A stretch of DNA of 54,190 nucleotides from Vreelandella alkaliphila (lineage in GTDB: Bacteria; Pseudomonadota; Gammaproteobacteria; Pseudomonadales; Halomonadaceae), in contig NZ_JABASV010000017.1 of assembly GCF_016107625.1 (NCBI RefSeq), positions 1 through 54,190 on the forward strand, written 5' to 3'. Position numbers and translations under genes: made by a program. Below, in pieces: positions 26,700-36,039 of the stretch. Each line of letters opens with the position of its first letter. Position 1 is the stretch's first letter. The notes beneath the pieces were generated by a model. The model was not told the origin of the DNA. It worked only from the letters and a program-made list of their open reading frames with translations, and did no database searches.

Positions 26700-29600
26700 T
26701 GCGCTTATCCGACATTTCAGTTCAGCGGCCAGTGCTGGCGATGGTGATTGCCACACTGATTATCGCGTTTGGTTTACTGGCACTCAACCGGCTGCCCCTG
26801 CAAGAATACCCAACGGTTGATCCACCTATCGTTAGTATTGATACCCGCTACCCTGGCGCATCTGCAAGCGTTGTAGAGACACGCATTACCCAAGTGCTCG
26901 AAGACCGTATCGCCGGCGTGGAAGGCATTGAGTTAATTACCTCGCAAAGCGAGGATGGTCGTTCACGAATTGAAATCGAGTTCGCCATCAGCATGGATAT
27001 CAATGCTGCCGCCAACGATATCCGCGATCGTATTTCAGGAGCACTGCGCAACCTTCCAGATGATGCAGATAATCCTGAGGTCACTAAAGCCGACAGTAGT
27101 GAGACTATTGTCGTGTGGCTCAGTCTCTCTGGTGCGGATTACTCCATTACCGAACTGACCGATTATGCCAATCGCTTTCTGGTGGACAGCCTTTCGGTAC
27201 AACCCGGCGTGGCAAGGGTGCGCGTGGGTGGTGGACGTGATTACGCGATGCGAGTTTGGCTGGACCGCAATGCACTCGCAGCACGGGGGCTCACTGTCGG
27301 CGATGTTGAGGATGCTTTGCGTGCTGAAAATGTTGAGTTGCCAGCGGGCTCAATTGAATCCGAAGATCGCCAATTTATTGTTCGTTTGCCGCGCAGTTTC
27401 GCGACCGCTGATGATTTTAAACAGATTGCTTTAATCGAAGGCAGTAACGGTTATCTAGTACGCCTGGCCGATGTAGCGCGTGTCGAGATAGGCTCGGTAG
27501 AGGACCGATCTGTGTTTCGTGCCAATGGCGTCCCGATGGTGGGACTAGGCATGATCATGCAATCAACGGCCAACGTAGTGGAGCTATCGGAAGCCGTTCG
27601 ACAAGAACTTGACCGGCTTCAAGGCACCTTGCCGGAGGGGATGTCACTCAGCCTTAACTATGATGCATCAGTATTTGTTTCAGGCGCTATCGAACAAGTA
27701 GTGATGACGCTGTTTATCGCCATGGGGCTAGTCGTCGTGGTGATGTTTATGTTCTTAGGTAATCTGCGCACTACACTAGTGCCTGCAGTGACGGTGCCGA
27801 TTGCTGTCATTGGGGCATTTACCGCCCTAGCCGCCATGAACTTTTCGATTAATCTACTCACGCTATTGGCGCTGGTGCTGGCGATTGGGCTGATTGTTGA
27901 TGACGCGATTGTAGTGCTTGAAAATATCAATCGACGTATGCACGACTACGGAGAAACACCACTGGTCGCAGCATTTCGAGGCACACGGCAAATCGCTTTT
28001 GCGGTGATTGCTACCACGCTGGTGCTAGTGGCAGTCTTCGTTCCCCTCAGCATGCTGCAGGGGGATATTGGTCGGCTATTTTCAGAGTTCGCACTTACCA
28101 TGGCGGCGGCGGTTGTTGTCTCAACTCTACTAGCCCTTACCCTCACCCCGATGATGGCTTCTAAGATCCTCAAGCCAGGTATGCATGATAGCCGACTTAG
28201 CCAAGCCGTTCAGTGGCTGCTAACGGGCACCCAACGTCGTTACCAGCGTGCATTAGAAATCGTACTCACATTAAAGTGGCTGGTCGTTGCCCTGTTTTTC
28301 TTGTTGATAGCCGCTACCGCTTGGCTGGCAACCGAGCTGCCCAATGAATACACTCCGCAAGAAGATCGTGGCAATTTCATTATCCTTGTCAACGGCCCTG
28401 AAGGCGCAACGTTTGACTATATGATGGACTATATGGATGAGATAGAGGCCAGATTAACGCCTTTTGTAGAAAATGGTGAGCTTGAACGAATTGTGGTTCG
28501 CGCACCACGCGGCTTTGGTAATATCGAAAATTTCAACAGCGGTTTTATTATCGTCAACATGGCTGACTGGGGAAGCCGTCGTAGCGCTTGGGAAATCATG
28601 GCCGAGATTCGTCAGCAGCTACGAACACTGCCAGGTGTTCAGGCCTTTCCAGTGATGAGACAAGGTTTTGGACAGCGCACTCAAAAGCCTGTGCAGTTCG
28701 TACTTGGGGGCGGCACTTACGAGGATTTAGCGCGTTGGCGGGATAGGTTGATTACTCATGTTCGTGAAAATAATCCACGTATTACCGCTATTGAAAGTAA
28801 TTATGATGAGACACAGCCCCAGTTACGCGTGGATATCAATTATGAACGCGCTGCAGCGTTGGGCGTCACGGTTTCAGAGATAGGCCGGACGCTGGAAGTG
28901 CTACTCGGTGGGCGCAACGTCACTCGTTATGTGGATGACGGGGAAGAGTACGATGTCATCCTTGAAGGTGACCGCAGCGGTCAAAACAGCCCTGCTGCGC
29001 TAAACAATATTCAAGTGCGCTCAGTACGCTCAGGAGAGCTGATTCCTCTAGCCAGCCTAGTAACGCTCTCTGACTTCGCGGGTGCTAGCACGTTGAACCG
29101 CTTTGATCGCGTTCGCGCCATTACGATTGAAGCCAATTTAGCCGATGGTTATCCCCTTGGTGAAGCATTGGAATATTTGCAACAAGCCTCTGACAATATA
29201 TTGCCAGAAGAGGTACAAACGAACCTTGCTGGGCCTTCTCGCGATTTTCAACAGGCCAGTGGCGCTACCATGTTCTTATTAGTGCTCGGTGCCGTGGTGG
29301 TTTACTTAGTACTTGCGGCCCAGTTTGAAAGCTTAATTCACCCATTTGTTATCATGCTGACCGTCCCGCTAGCCATGATCGGCGCCCTGCTTGCCTTGCT
29401 GCTTAGCGGGCAGTCACTCAATATCTATAGCCAAGTAGGCTTAGTACTACTTATTGGCCTTGCCGCTAAAAACGGCATTCTGATTGTTGAGTTTGCCAAC
29501 CAGCTACGCGATGAGGGCCAGGCGTTTCGCTCTGCCTTAATTGAAGCATCGGTGACACGCTTACGGCCAATTCTAATGACAGCAGTCACTACGATGGCAG

Positions 29601-29839
29601 GTGCGATACCGCTGATACTATCAAGCGGCCCGGGTGCGGAATCACGGCTGGTTATTGGCACTGTCATTATGGCGGGTGTTGGCTCTGCGACCGTATTTAC
29701 GCTGTTTGTCGTCCCGGTAGCCTACGACCTGCTTGCGCGTTACTCAGGCTCGCCTGGGGCAGTTAAACGCCAATTAGAAGAAGAGATAGCCAGCGCTCCT
29801 ATCGCTCATCATACGCCGCTTAATACCCCCGAGCGCTAA
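26699..29839 (+). CDS. HAE1-type RND multidrug efflux pump
   Basis: A 1046-residue inner-membrane proton antiporter with twelve predicted transmembrane helices and two large periplasmic loops. The proton-relay residues are present: Asp401 and Asp402 in LIVDDAIVVLEN on helix 4 and Lys924 in AAKNGILIVEF on helix 10. This is the hydrophobic-compound (HAE1) class, not the metal class. The N-terminus reads DISVQRPVLAMVIATLIIAFG and the loop segment PLQEYPTVDPPIVSI is typical. Substrates cannot be read from the sequence. It ends the two-gene operon and is followed by a strong terminator. Confidence 0.94.
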   Translation: MRLSDISVQRPVLAMVIATLIIAFGLLALNRLPLQEYPTVDPPIVSIDTRYPGASASVVETRITQVLEDRIAGVEGIELITSQSEDGRSRIEIEFAISMDINAAANDIRDRISGALRNLPDDADNPEVTKADSSETIVVWLSLSGADYSITELTDYANRFLVDSLSVQPGVARVRVGGGRDYAMRVWLDRNALAARGLTVGDVEDALRAENVELPAGSIESEDRQFIVRLPRSFATADDFKQIALIEGSNGYLVRLADVARVEIGSVEDRSVFRANGVPMVGLGMIMQSTANVVELSEAVRQELDRLQGTLPEGMSLSLNYDASVFVSGAIEQVVMTLFIAMGLVVVVMFMFLGNLRTTLVPAVTVPIAVIGAFTALAAMNFSINLLTLLALVLAIGLIVDDAIVVLENINRRMHDYGETPLVAAFRGTRQIAFAVIATTLVLVAVFVPLSMLQGDIGRLFSEFALTMAAAVVVSTLLALTLTPMMASKILKPGMHDSRLSQAVQWLLTGTQRRYQRALEIVLTLKWLVVALFFLLIAATAWLATELPNEYTPQEDRGNFIILVNGPEGATFDYMMDYMDEIEARLTPFVENGELERIVVRAPRGFGNIENFNSGFIIVNMADWGSRRSAWEIMAEIRQQLRTLPGVQAFPVMRQGFGQRTQKPVQFVLGGGTYEDLARWRDRLITHVRENNPRITAIESNYDETQPQLRVDINYERAAALGVTVSEIGRTLEVLLGGRNVTRYVDDGEEYDVILEGDRSGQNSPAALNNIQVRSVRSGELIPLASLVTLSDFAGASTLNRFDRVRAITIEANLADGYPLGEALEYLQQASDNILPEEVQTNLAGPSRDFQQASGATMFLLVLGAVVVYLVLAAQFESLIHPFVIMLTVPLAMIGALLALLLSGQSLNIYSQVGLVLLIGLAAKNGILIVEFANQLRDEGQAFRSALIEASVTRLRPILMTAVTTMAGAIPLILSSGPGAESRLVIGTVIMAGVGSATVFTLFVVPVAYDLLARYSGSPGAVKRQLEEEIASAPIAHHTPLNTPER

Positions 29840-29882
29840 CATAAGCCATTGCGAAAGGTCATATAGCGGCCTTCGCACTAAG

Positions 29883-29914
29883 CAAAAGGCGCCACACAGG
29901 CGCCTTTTGTTTTA
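29883..29914 (+). terminator. Rho-independent terminator of the RND efflux operon
   Basis: CAAAAGGCGCC pairs perfectly with GGCGCCTTTTG (11 bp) around a 5-base ACACA loop, then TTTT. It lies 44 bp after the pump stop codon and is A/T-flanked on both sides, so it may also serve the convergent DUF3617 gene. Confidence 0.9.
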
Positions 29915-29939
29915 GGTCATGAAGATGCTAACTGCCGTC

Positions 29940-30377
29940 TTATTCGCAGTTACCAATACGCTCGCCTTCAATCACTGTATTCATGGTCAGCTCACCCATC
30001 GGCGATTGGGTGAATATATCCACGTTACCTTCGATCTGCTCACCCATAAAACGCATTTCGCCGTCGATAGTCGCTTCACCGCCATCGGCACGGCAAACCA
30101 TGCTGTAGGAAAGGCCATCGGCATTCATATCCTGGCTGAGCAGCTCGCAACCCTCTTCCTCTTCAATGAAGCCAAACTCAGCGCTATCCAGCTCTTCTTG
30201 AGTGATGCACTGACGTTCGGTTTCCGTTTGATCCGGAATTTGCATGTCACCACTCATGCTAGTCACGCTGACAAACTCCCACTCGCCAGGCTTGACGTTA
30301 GGGGTTTCTGCCTGGGCGACCATCGGGAAGGCCAAAAAGGCCGCTACTGCCATGTGTCGTATCATCATCGCACTCAT
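29940..30377 (-). CDS. DUF3617-family periplasmic protein
   Basis: A 145-residue exported protein: signal peptide to about residue 23 (VAQAE), then KPGEWEFVSVTSMSG, a QCITQEELD segment with a conserved cysteine, further cysteines at CELLSQ, MVCRADGG and the C-terminal GNCE, giving four Cys that likely form two disulfides. The mature part is very acidic, as common in halophile periplasmic proteins. This matches DUF3617, function unknown. The ATG at 30377 is used here; ATGs three and four codons later are equally possible because the ribosome site is poor. Confidence 0.85.
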   Translation of the reverse strand: MSAMMIRHMAVAAFLAFPMVAQAETPNVKPGEWEFVSVTSMSGDMQIPDQTETERQCITQEELDSAEFGFIEEEEGCELLSQDMNADGLSYSMVCRADGGEATIDGEMRFMGEQIEGNVDIFTQSPMGELTMNTVIEGERIGNCE

Positions 30378-30535
30378 CTCTAGGTGGCTTTAAGGAATAC
30401 GTCATTATCCTACCTGATTCATTACTTACATGTCCTACCGGACAAGGTCACTGCTACACTATTATCTTCAGACTTACTCATTTTCAGGGCTTTTCGATAA
30501 AAGGGCGCTAGCGATTACATTAAGGGGAAATAGCC

Positions 30536-30745
30536 ATGCAGGATGACGCGCTAGTAAATCATGATTTTTACTGCCCCTACTGCGATACACCACTCACGTT
30601 TCTTATCGACACCTCTCAAGGTAGCCACGATACCTGGGAGGATTGCCACCAGTGCTGTGCGCCGATTCAATTACACATCATTGTCTCGCTAATAACCGGT
30701 GAGCTAGAAGCAGTGCTCACCGGGCGAGACGACGATGTGCTTTAA
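30536..30745 (+). CDS. CPXCG-motif cysteine-rich protein
   Basis: A 69-residue protein with two Cys pairs, FYCPYCDTPLTF and DCHQCCAPIQ, the signature of the small CPXCG zinc-ribbon-like family; they probably bind one zinc. TAAGGGGAAAT precedes the ATG. It is convergent with the pot operon, whose last gene ends 11 bp away. A short hairpin TGTCC/GGACA (30431-30444) lies upstream. The function of the family is unknown. Confidence 0.85.
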   Translation: MQDDALVNHDFYCPYCDTPLTFLIDTSQGSHDTWEDCHQCCAPIQLHIIVSLITGELEAVLTGRDDDVL

Positions 30746-30756
30746 CACCCTAGTCG

Positions 30757-31599
30757 CTAAGCACTCTCGGCTTGTCGCAATAGTGCTTTTCGTTTTGCTT
30801 CACCCCGACGCATGAAGAACCACGCCAATAGCGTCGTGAGCGATACGGCCAGAATAATCAGCGTAGCCAGCGCATTGATCTTAGGCGACACCCCCATCCG
30901 CACTGACGAAAACACCACCATTGGCAGCGTGTTGGCACCAGGGCCAGAGACAAAGCTGGCAATAACCAAGTCATCTAGTGAAAGCGTGAATGCCAGCAAC
31001 CACCCCGCTGCTAATGCAGGCGAAATAACAGGCAGCGTAATAAAGAAGAAAGTCTTCACCGGTGGCGAGCCTAAATCCATGGCAGCTTCTTCAATAGAGC
31101 GATCAATTTCACGTAAGCGGGCTGCCACGACCACCGCAACATACGCACTACAAAACGTTGTGTGAGCAATCCATATAGTCGCCATGCCACGATCAGCCGG
31201 CCAGCCAATCAGTTGAGCCATCTGCACAAATAGCAATAATAGCGACAGCCCCGTAATAACTTCCGGCATTACCAGCGGCGCGGTAACCATACTCGACAGT
31301 GCCGTCTTGCCGCGAAAATGGCCATAGCGCGTCATTACAAAAGCGGCCACTGTACCCAAGCATACCGCCATGCTGGCGGCAAAAAAGGCAATTTTCAGAC
31401 TTGTCCAAACCGCAGACAGGATCTGTTGATCACGAAAAAGTTCGCCATACCATTGTGTGGAGAATCCTGCCCACACTGTCACCAGCCGTGAGGCATTGAA
31501 GGAGTAGACCACCAACACCACCATGGGCAAATAAAGAAACAACAGACCCAACACTAACATCACTGTGGTAAAGCCTGGGCGTCTACGCAGTCTCATCAT
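30757..31599 (-). CDS. potI: Putrescine ABC transporter permease PotI
   Basis: The second permease of a PotFGHI-type importer, 280 residues with six hydrophobic segments. The EAA loop is IEEAAMDLGSPPVKTFFFITLP, and the SLDDLVIASFVSGPGANTLP segment is typical of the PotC/PotI branch. Its ATG overlaps the potH stop in ATGATGA, so either of two adjacent ATGs may be used and translation is coupled. It is the last gene of the operon. Confidence 0.92.
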   Translation of the reverse strand: MMRLRRRPGFTTVMLVLGLLFLYLPMVVLVVYSFNASRLVTVWAGFSTQWYGELFRDQQILSAVWTSLKIAFFAASMAVCLGTVAAFVMTRYGHFRGKTALSSMVTAPLVMPEVITGLSLLLLFVQMAQLIGWPADRGMATIWIAHTTFCSAYVAVVVAARLREIDRSIEEAAMDLGSPPVKTFFFITLPVISPALAAGWLLAFTLSLDDLVIASFVSGPGANTLPMVVFSSVRMGVSPKINALATLIILAVSLTTLLAWFFMRRGEAKRKALLRQAESA

Positions 31600-32504
31600 G
31601 ATTCAAGCTCCCGTGACTGGTAGCGATGGAACCACACAATGGGAATTAACAGCAGCAATAGCATTACCATGGCTAACGCCGAGGCCACAGGCCAGTCGCG
31701 GTTTAAGAAGAACTCTTCCCATAGCACTTTACCAATCATCAGCGTATCCGGGCCCCCGAGCAGCTCAGGGATCACAAACTCACCCACGGCGGGAATAAAT
31801 ACCAGCATAGAGCCCGCGATGATTCCGCCCATAGAGAGCGGCAGCGTGACTTTGATAAAGGTATTAAGCTTGCGCGAACCCAAATCAGACGCCGCTTCTA
31901 GCAGCGAGTTATCCAACCGCGTTAGATGGGCATAAAGTGGTAGTACCATAAACGGCAGATAGGCATAAACAATGCCGATAATGACAGCAAACTGGGTGTT
32001 CATCATGCGTAGTGGTGAGTCGATCAGCCCCATTCCCAACAATACGTTATTGATTAACCCGCTATTACTTAAAATACCCATCCATGCATAGACGCGAATC
32101 AAAAACGACGTCCACGACGGCAGCATTACCAACAGCAGCAAAATAAGTTGCCAGCGCCCCGGAGCACGGGCCATCGCATACGCCATCGGATAGCCAATCA
32201 ACAGACATACTGCTGTCGCTACAAACGCGGTTTTTATCGAGCCCCAGTAGGCCGCCACATAGAGAGAATCTGACAACAAAAACAAATAGTTGCCTAGATT
32301 CAAAAAGATATTGAGCGTTTGATCAGCATACTCAACCAGCGGCCCATAGGGGGGAATAGCAATTGCTGCTTCCGAAAGGCTAATCTTTAGGACCAGCGCG
32401 AACGGCAACAAAAAGAATAGCGTAAGCCACAAAAGCGGAAGCGCGATAACTGCGCGACGACCTAACTGCAACCGCTTTACGAAGCCTGCAATGCGAGATG
32501 GCAT
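31596..32504 (-). CDS. potH: Putrescine ABC transporter permease PotH
   Basis: The first permease subunit, about 302 residues with six hydrophobic segments, the EAA loop LLEAASDLGSRKLNTFIKVTLP and the GEFVIPELLGGPDTLMIG stretch typical of PotB/PotH. The frame is open to a GTG at 32531, but an AGGAG lies 10 bases before a GTG at 32507 and 13 before the ATG at 32504, whereas the 32531 start has no ribosome site; the exact start is therefore uncertain by a few codons. It lies between potG and potI. Confidence 0.9.
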   Translation of the reverse strand: MPSRIAGFVKRLQLGRRAVIALPLLWLTLFFLLPFALVLKISLSEAAIAIPPYGPLVEYADQTLNIFLNLGNYLFLLSDSLYVAAYWGSIKTAFVATAVCLLIGYPMAYAMARAPGRWQLILLLLVMLPSWTSFLIRVYAWMGILSNSGLINNVLLGMGLIDSPLRMMNTQFAVIIGIVYAYLPFMVLPLYAHLTRLDNSLLEAASDLGSRKLNTFIKVTLPLSMGGIIAGSMLVFIPAVGEFVIPELLGGPDTLMIGKVLWEEFFLNRDWPVASALAMVMLLLLLIPIVWFHRYQSRELES

Positions 32505-32538
32505 CACGATAGACGATCTCCTGTCAGCCACTGAGGCA

Positions 32539-33723
32539 TTAGCGGTTCAGCACGATAGCGCTATGGTCTTCCCAATAGACATAAACACTATCCTCCCAGG
32601 TTGGGCGATCACCACGCCGCTCAGTATTGGCCATACTCACTTTGATCATTTGCCCAGAGGCAGTACGCACGTAGTAAAGCGAGTAGCCCCCCAAGTAAGC
32701 GATATCATCAACCTTGCCTGCTTCCCAGTTGTACTCTGCGGATGGCTGCTCACGGGTTAGCCAGATTTTTTCAGGGCGCAGCGCAGCCCACACGCGGCGA
32801 TCTACCGCCTGGGTCGTGATGCCATGATCAATATAAAGCGGTCGAGATAATGCGGGTGATGCAATGCGACAGTGGTCCGCAGCGTCTTCGACGATTTCAC
32901 CTTCGAACAGATTCACTGTGCCGACAAATTCCGCCACCATTCGGCTGGCTGGACTTTCATAAATATCGACCGGTGAACCCACCTGCTCTATCCAGCCATC
33001 GGCCATAATCGCAACGCGGTCGGCCATGGTCATGGCTTCTTCTTGATCATGAGTCACCATGATGCAGGTCACTCCTACCTGCTCAATGATCTCGACAACC
33101 TCAAGCTGCATTTCAGTGCGCAGTTTTTTATCCAACGCCCCCATCGGCTCATCCAGCAACAGCAGCTTGGGACGCTTGGCCAGTGAACGGGCAAGCGCTA
33201 CCCTCTGGCGCTGTCCGCCGGAAAGCTGATGCGGTTTACGCTTAGCAAAACGTTCCATATGCACTAGTTTGAGCATTTGTGCGACACGCGCATCGACATC
33301 TGCCTTAGCTAGCTTGTCCTGCTTGAGCCCAAAAGCGATGTTTTGCGCTACCGTCATGTGGGGAAATAACGCGTAGGATTGAAACATCATATTGATTTGA
33401 CGCTTATGTGGCGGCATAGAGGTGATATCTTCGCCGCCAAGCAGAATCCGCCCTTCGCTGGGCGTCTCAAACCCTGCCAACATACGCAACAACGTCGACT
33501 TGCCTGATCCTGACCCACCTAGCAAGGCGAAAATTTCGCCGCGCTTTACCTGTAAATTAACATCATCGACCGCAAGCGCATCGTCGAAGCGCTTACTTAA
33601 GCGCTTTACCTCAAGCACAATATCTTCTGCAAACCTTGGCGTTTTTCCCTGAGCGCGCTGAGCGGCGGGAGGGGTTACCGCAGGAGAGGATGACGGCTCG
33701 TTCGACAGGGGCGTAGTGACCAT
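32539..33723 (-). CDS. potG: Putrescine ABC transporter ATP-binding protein PotG
   Basis: The 394-residue ATPase of the importer. Walker A is GGSGSGKST, Q-loop MMFQSYALFPHM, signature LSGGQRQR, Walker B LLLLDEP and switch histidine VTHDQEEA; a TOBE-type domain follows (from about residue 280). A 33-residue N-terminal extension rich in Pro, Ser and Ala precedes the ABC domain. The ATG has GGGAGTGG upstream. Two hairpins in the 93-bp gap after potF suggest that it is transcribed at a lower level than the binding protein. Confidence 0.92.
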   Translation of the reverse strand: MVTTPLSNEPSSSPAVTPPAAQRAQGKTPRFAEDIVLEVKRLSKRFDDALAVDDVNLQVKRGEIFALLGGSGSGKSTLLRMLAGFETPSEGRILLGGEDITSMPPHKRQINMMFQSYALFPHMTVAQNIAFGLKQDKLAKADVDARVAQMLKLVHMERFAKRKPHQLSGGQRQRVALARSLAKRPKLLLLDEPMGALDKKLRTEMQLEVVEIIEQVGVTCIMVTHDQEEAMTMADRVAIMADGWIEQVGSPVDIYESPASRMVAEFVGTVNLFEGEIVEDAADHCRIASPALSRPLYIDHGITTQAVDRRVWAALRPEKIWLTREQPSAEYNWEAGKVDDIAYLGGYSLYYVRTASGQMIKVSMANTERRGDRPTWEDSVYVYWEDHSAIVLNR

Positions 33724-33742
33724 TCGCCACTCCCATCAAAAG

Positions 33743-33802
33743 GCCCGGAAACCGGGCGTTAAAAAAGTAACAGCGAGCCCAGCATTCGCTTGGCTCGCTG
33801 TT
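33743..33802 (-). terminator. Tandem hairpins between potF and potG (partial terminator)
   Basis: On the minus strand a perfect 11-bp stem AACAGCGAGCC / GGCTCGCTGTT (arms at 33792-33802 and 33769-33779) is followed by a T-rich stretch containing TTTTTT, then by a second hairpin GCCCGG-TTT-CCGGGC and CTTTT before potG. Within an operon such elements usually act as partial terminators or 3'-end protectors that favour expression of the binding protein. Confidence 0.75.
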
Positions 33803-33816
33803 AGGCGATGACTAAA

Positions 33817-34920
33817 TTAACGACCTGATTTGACGCGATTCCAGATACGCGTACGTGCGCGCAGAACGTCTTGAGGTTTTTCAGCCTGCAAATAGAGGTT
33901 TTCCATCACTTCGGCTTCAGGGTAAATAGCCGGGTCATTGATAATTTCATCAGAGAGATATTCATTAGCCGCCGCATTAGGGTTGGCATAACGCACGTAC
34001 TCGGTAATTTCAGCGGCGATTTCCGGATCAAGAATAAAGTTAATGAAGGCGTGGGCATTTTCAGAATTCGGCGCATCAGCAGGCACTGCCATCATATCAA
34101 ACCACAGCGCGGCCCCCTCTTTAGGAATGCTGTAGCCAATAGTGAAGTCACGACCGGCTTCTTCGGCACGATCAGCCGCCTGGAAAACATCACCGGAATA
34201 GCCTGCGGCCACACAAACATCACCATTCGCCAAGTCGGAAACATAACGAGAAGAGTGGAAATAAGTCATGTCATCGCGAACACTGGCAATGAGTTCACCA
34301 GCAGCTTCCAGGTCTTCGATATTTTCGCTACGCGGATCAAACCCTAGATATGCCATGGCGGGAGACAGCATTTCATCAGCAGAATCCAGCATCGACAGCC
34401 CACAACCGGCCTCGCTCAACGCGGCGGTAATTTCAGGATCAAAGAGCAGCGCCCAGCTATTCATTGGCGCGTCATCGCCTAAAATGTCTGTCACACGATC
34501 AACATTATAACCAATGCCGTTGGTACCCCACATATAGGGCACCGAGTATTCGCTACCCGAATCGATCTCTTCCAGGCTGGCCATCAATTCAGGATTGAGG
34601 TTATCTAAATTAGGCAATAGCTCATGATTGAGGGGCTGGAAAACACCGGCCTTTACCTGGCGGGTAAAATAATAAGTAGAAGGAACCACGACATCGTAGC
34701 CAGAACGGCCAGACAAAAGCGCAGCGTCTAATATTTCATTGCTGTCATAAACATCATAGGTCACTTCAATACCGGTGCGCTCGGTAAACTTTTCTAGCGT
34801 TTCAGGGGCGATATAGTCGGACCAGTTGTAAACTCGCACTTCATTTGCTTGGGCATTAGCAGCCGCTACGGCAAAAGATAGGGCCGTAACGGCCACTGAA
34901 AGTTTGTGAATATTGCCCAT
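33817..34920 (-). CDS. potF: Putrescine-binding periplasmic protein PotF
   Basis: The substrate-binding protein of the importer. From the ATG at 34920 (AAGGAG 8 bases upstream) it is 367 residues with a signal peptide ending near NAQA. The mature part begins EVRVYNWSDYIAPETLEKF, the PotD/PotF signature, and has VVVPSTYYFTRQ, PYMWGTNGIGYN and CVAAGYSGDVFQA. In the PotF family these contain the polyamine-contacting aromatic and acidic residues. A longer reading frame to 34983 adds a non-signal-like stretch and no ribosome site. It is the first gene of the potFGHI operon. The mature protein is rich in Asp/Glu. Confidence 0.92.
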   Translation of the reverse strand: MGNIHKLSVAVTALSFAVAAANAQANEVRVYNWSDYIAPETLEKFTERTGIEVTYDVYDSNEILDAALLSGRSGYDVVVPSTYYFTRQVKAGVFQPLNHELLPNLDNLNPELMASLEEIDSGSEYSVPYMWGTNGIGYNVDRVTDILGDDAPMNSWALLFDPEITAALSEAGCGLSMLDSADEMLSPAMAYLGFDPRSENIEDLEAAGELIASVRDDMTYFHSSRYVSDLANGDVCVAAGYSGDVFQAADRAEEAGRDFTIGYSIPKEGAALWFDMMAVPADAPNSENAHAFINFILDPEIAAEITEYVRYANPNAAANEYLSDEIINDPAIYPEAEVMENLYLQAEKPQDVLRARTRIWNRVKSGR

Positions 34921-35147
34921 CTCACTACTCCTTATTAAAACCAATATCGCTAAGAATATTTCGTTAACTACCGAGTCATTCAAACGTCAAGCTTACGCTA
35001 AAACATTAAAAACAGCTGTGGCTACTATGCCAGATAAGCGAATTTTGCGGTGCAGCGACATCTATCGCAAGCCCATGGGGAAAATTCTTGTATTCTGCTT
35101 CATGCGACCCCACTTGTAGGGTAGCCAACTCAGAAAAACACACATTG

Positions 35148-35184
35148 ATAGTCTAAAACTATTGCTTAGATTCATTTTTACAAT
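35148..35184 (+). promoter_or_regulatory. OxyR-like binding site upstream of ahpC
   Basis: The four half-elements read ATAG-N7-CTAT-N7-ATTC-N7-CAAT, against the OxyR consensus ATAG-N7-CTAT-N7-ATAG-N7-CTAT, with exact 7-base spacing; the first two are perfect and 13 of 16 defined bases match. It ends 8 bases upstream of the putative -35 hexamer, the position used for activation by oxidised OxyR. Confidence 0.75.
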
Positions 35185-35192
35185 TTTAGCTA

Positions 35193-35222
35193 TTGGTCGT
35201 AGTTGGTTACCATGAGTAATAA
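35193..35222 (+). promoter_or_regulatory. Putative sigma-70 promoter of ahpC
   Basis: TTGGTC (35193-35198) and TAATAA (35217-35222) with an 18-base spacer, placed just downstream of the OxyR-like site and about 40 bases before the ahpC start codon. Confidence 0.55.
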
Positions 35223-35262
35223 CTTTTTTCACTGCCACTCACTTATTCTGGAGACGTTCTGA

Positions 35263-35826
35263 ATGTCCTTGATCAATACTGAAGTAAAACCGTTTAAAGC
35301 GACTGCCTACCTGAACGGCGAATTTATCGACGTCACTGAAGCAGACTTGCAAGGTAAGTGGTCTATTTTCTTCTTTTACCCTGCTGATTTCACCTTTGTC
35401 TGCCCGACTGAGCTGGGTGACTTGGCTGACAACTACGCTGAATTTAAAAAGCTAGGTGTTGAAATCTACAGCGTGTCTACTGACACCCACTTTACTCACA
35501 AAGCTTGGCACGACAGCTCTGAAACCATCGGCAAGCTGCAGTACCCGATGATTGCTGATCCGACCCTACAGATCTCTCGCAACTTCGAGGTATTGATTGA
35601 AGAAGCAGGTCTTGCAGAGCGTGGCACCTTCGTTGTTGACCCCGACGGCAAAATTCAGATCGTCGAAATCAACGCTGGCAACATCGGCCGTAACGCTGAA
35701 GAGCTACTGCGCAAAGTGAAGGCTGCCCAGTACGTTCGCGAGAACCCAAATGAAGTATGCCCGGCTAAATGGAAAGAAGGCGAAGAGACACTTGCCCCGT
35801 CTCTGGACCTCGTAGGCAAAATCTAA
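35263..35826 (+). CDS. ahpC: Alkyl hydroperoxide reductase subunit C (peroxiredoxin)
   Basis: A typical 2-Cys peroxiredoxin of 187 residues, the same length as the E. coli protein. It reduces hydrogen peroxide and organic hydroperoxides. The peroxidatic Cys47 lies in DFTFVCPTE and the resolving cysteine in NEVCPAKW near the C-terminus; YPADFTF and [12 protein letters not shown] are conserved. GGAGACG precedes the ATG. Its partner reductase ahpF follows, but a strong terminator sits between them, so ahpC mRNA should be the more abundant. Confidence 0.97.
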   Translation: MSLINTEVKPFKATAYLNGEFIDVTEADLQGKWSIFFFYPADFTFVCPTELGDLADNYAEFKKLGVEIYSVSTDTHFTHKAWHDSSETIGKLQYPMIADPTLQISRNFEVLIEEAGLAERGTFVVDPDGKIQIVEINAGNIGRNAEELLRKVKAAQYVRENPNEVCPAKWKEGEETLAPSLDLVGKI

Positions 35827-35869
35827 ACGGCCTACCGCTGCCGTTCAGGGTTGCCCCTTAAGGCAGCAC

Positions 35870-35902
35870 GACACCCGGGCATACCCCGGGTGTCCTGTTT
35901 TT
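35870..35902 (+). terminator. Rho-independent terminator between ahpC and ahpF
   Basis: GACACCCGGG pairs perfectly with CCCGGGTGTC (10 bp) around a 5-base loop, followed by CTGTTTTT. It lies 43 bp after the ahpC stop; ahpF would be reached by read-through or its own promoter. Confidence 0.88.
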
Positions 35903-36039
35903 AAGTACCCGTTTTTGAGTACCCGTGTTAACGCAACCATCGTTTTCCCTATCGCTCTTACTCATGCTGCGGTCTTTCAACAGCAGCGAGCGTTTTAGGT
36001 TGAGAACTCATTACTGCTGACTGCGAGGAAGCCACTGTC

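Larger units (their letters stand above)
34921..35262. other. Divergent intergenic region potF / ahpC
   Basis: This 342-bp region separates the divergent potF and ahpC genes. It contains the ahpC control region (OxyR-like site and sigma-70-like promoter, listed separately) in its right half. The left half (34930-35100) must carry the potF promoter but I cannot single out a convincing one. No small gene with a ribosome site is seen. Confidence 0.6.
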
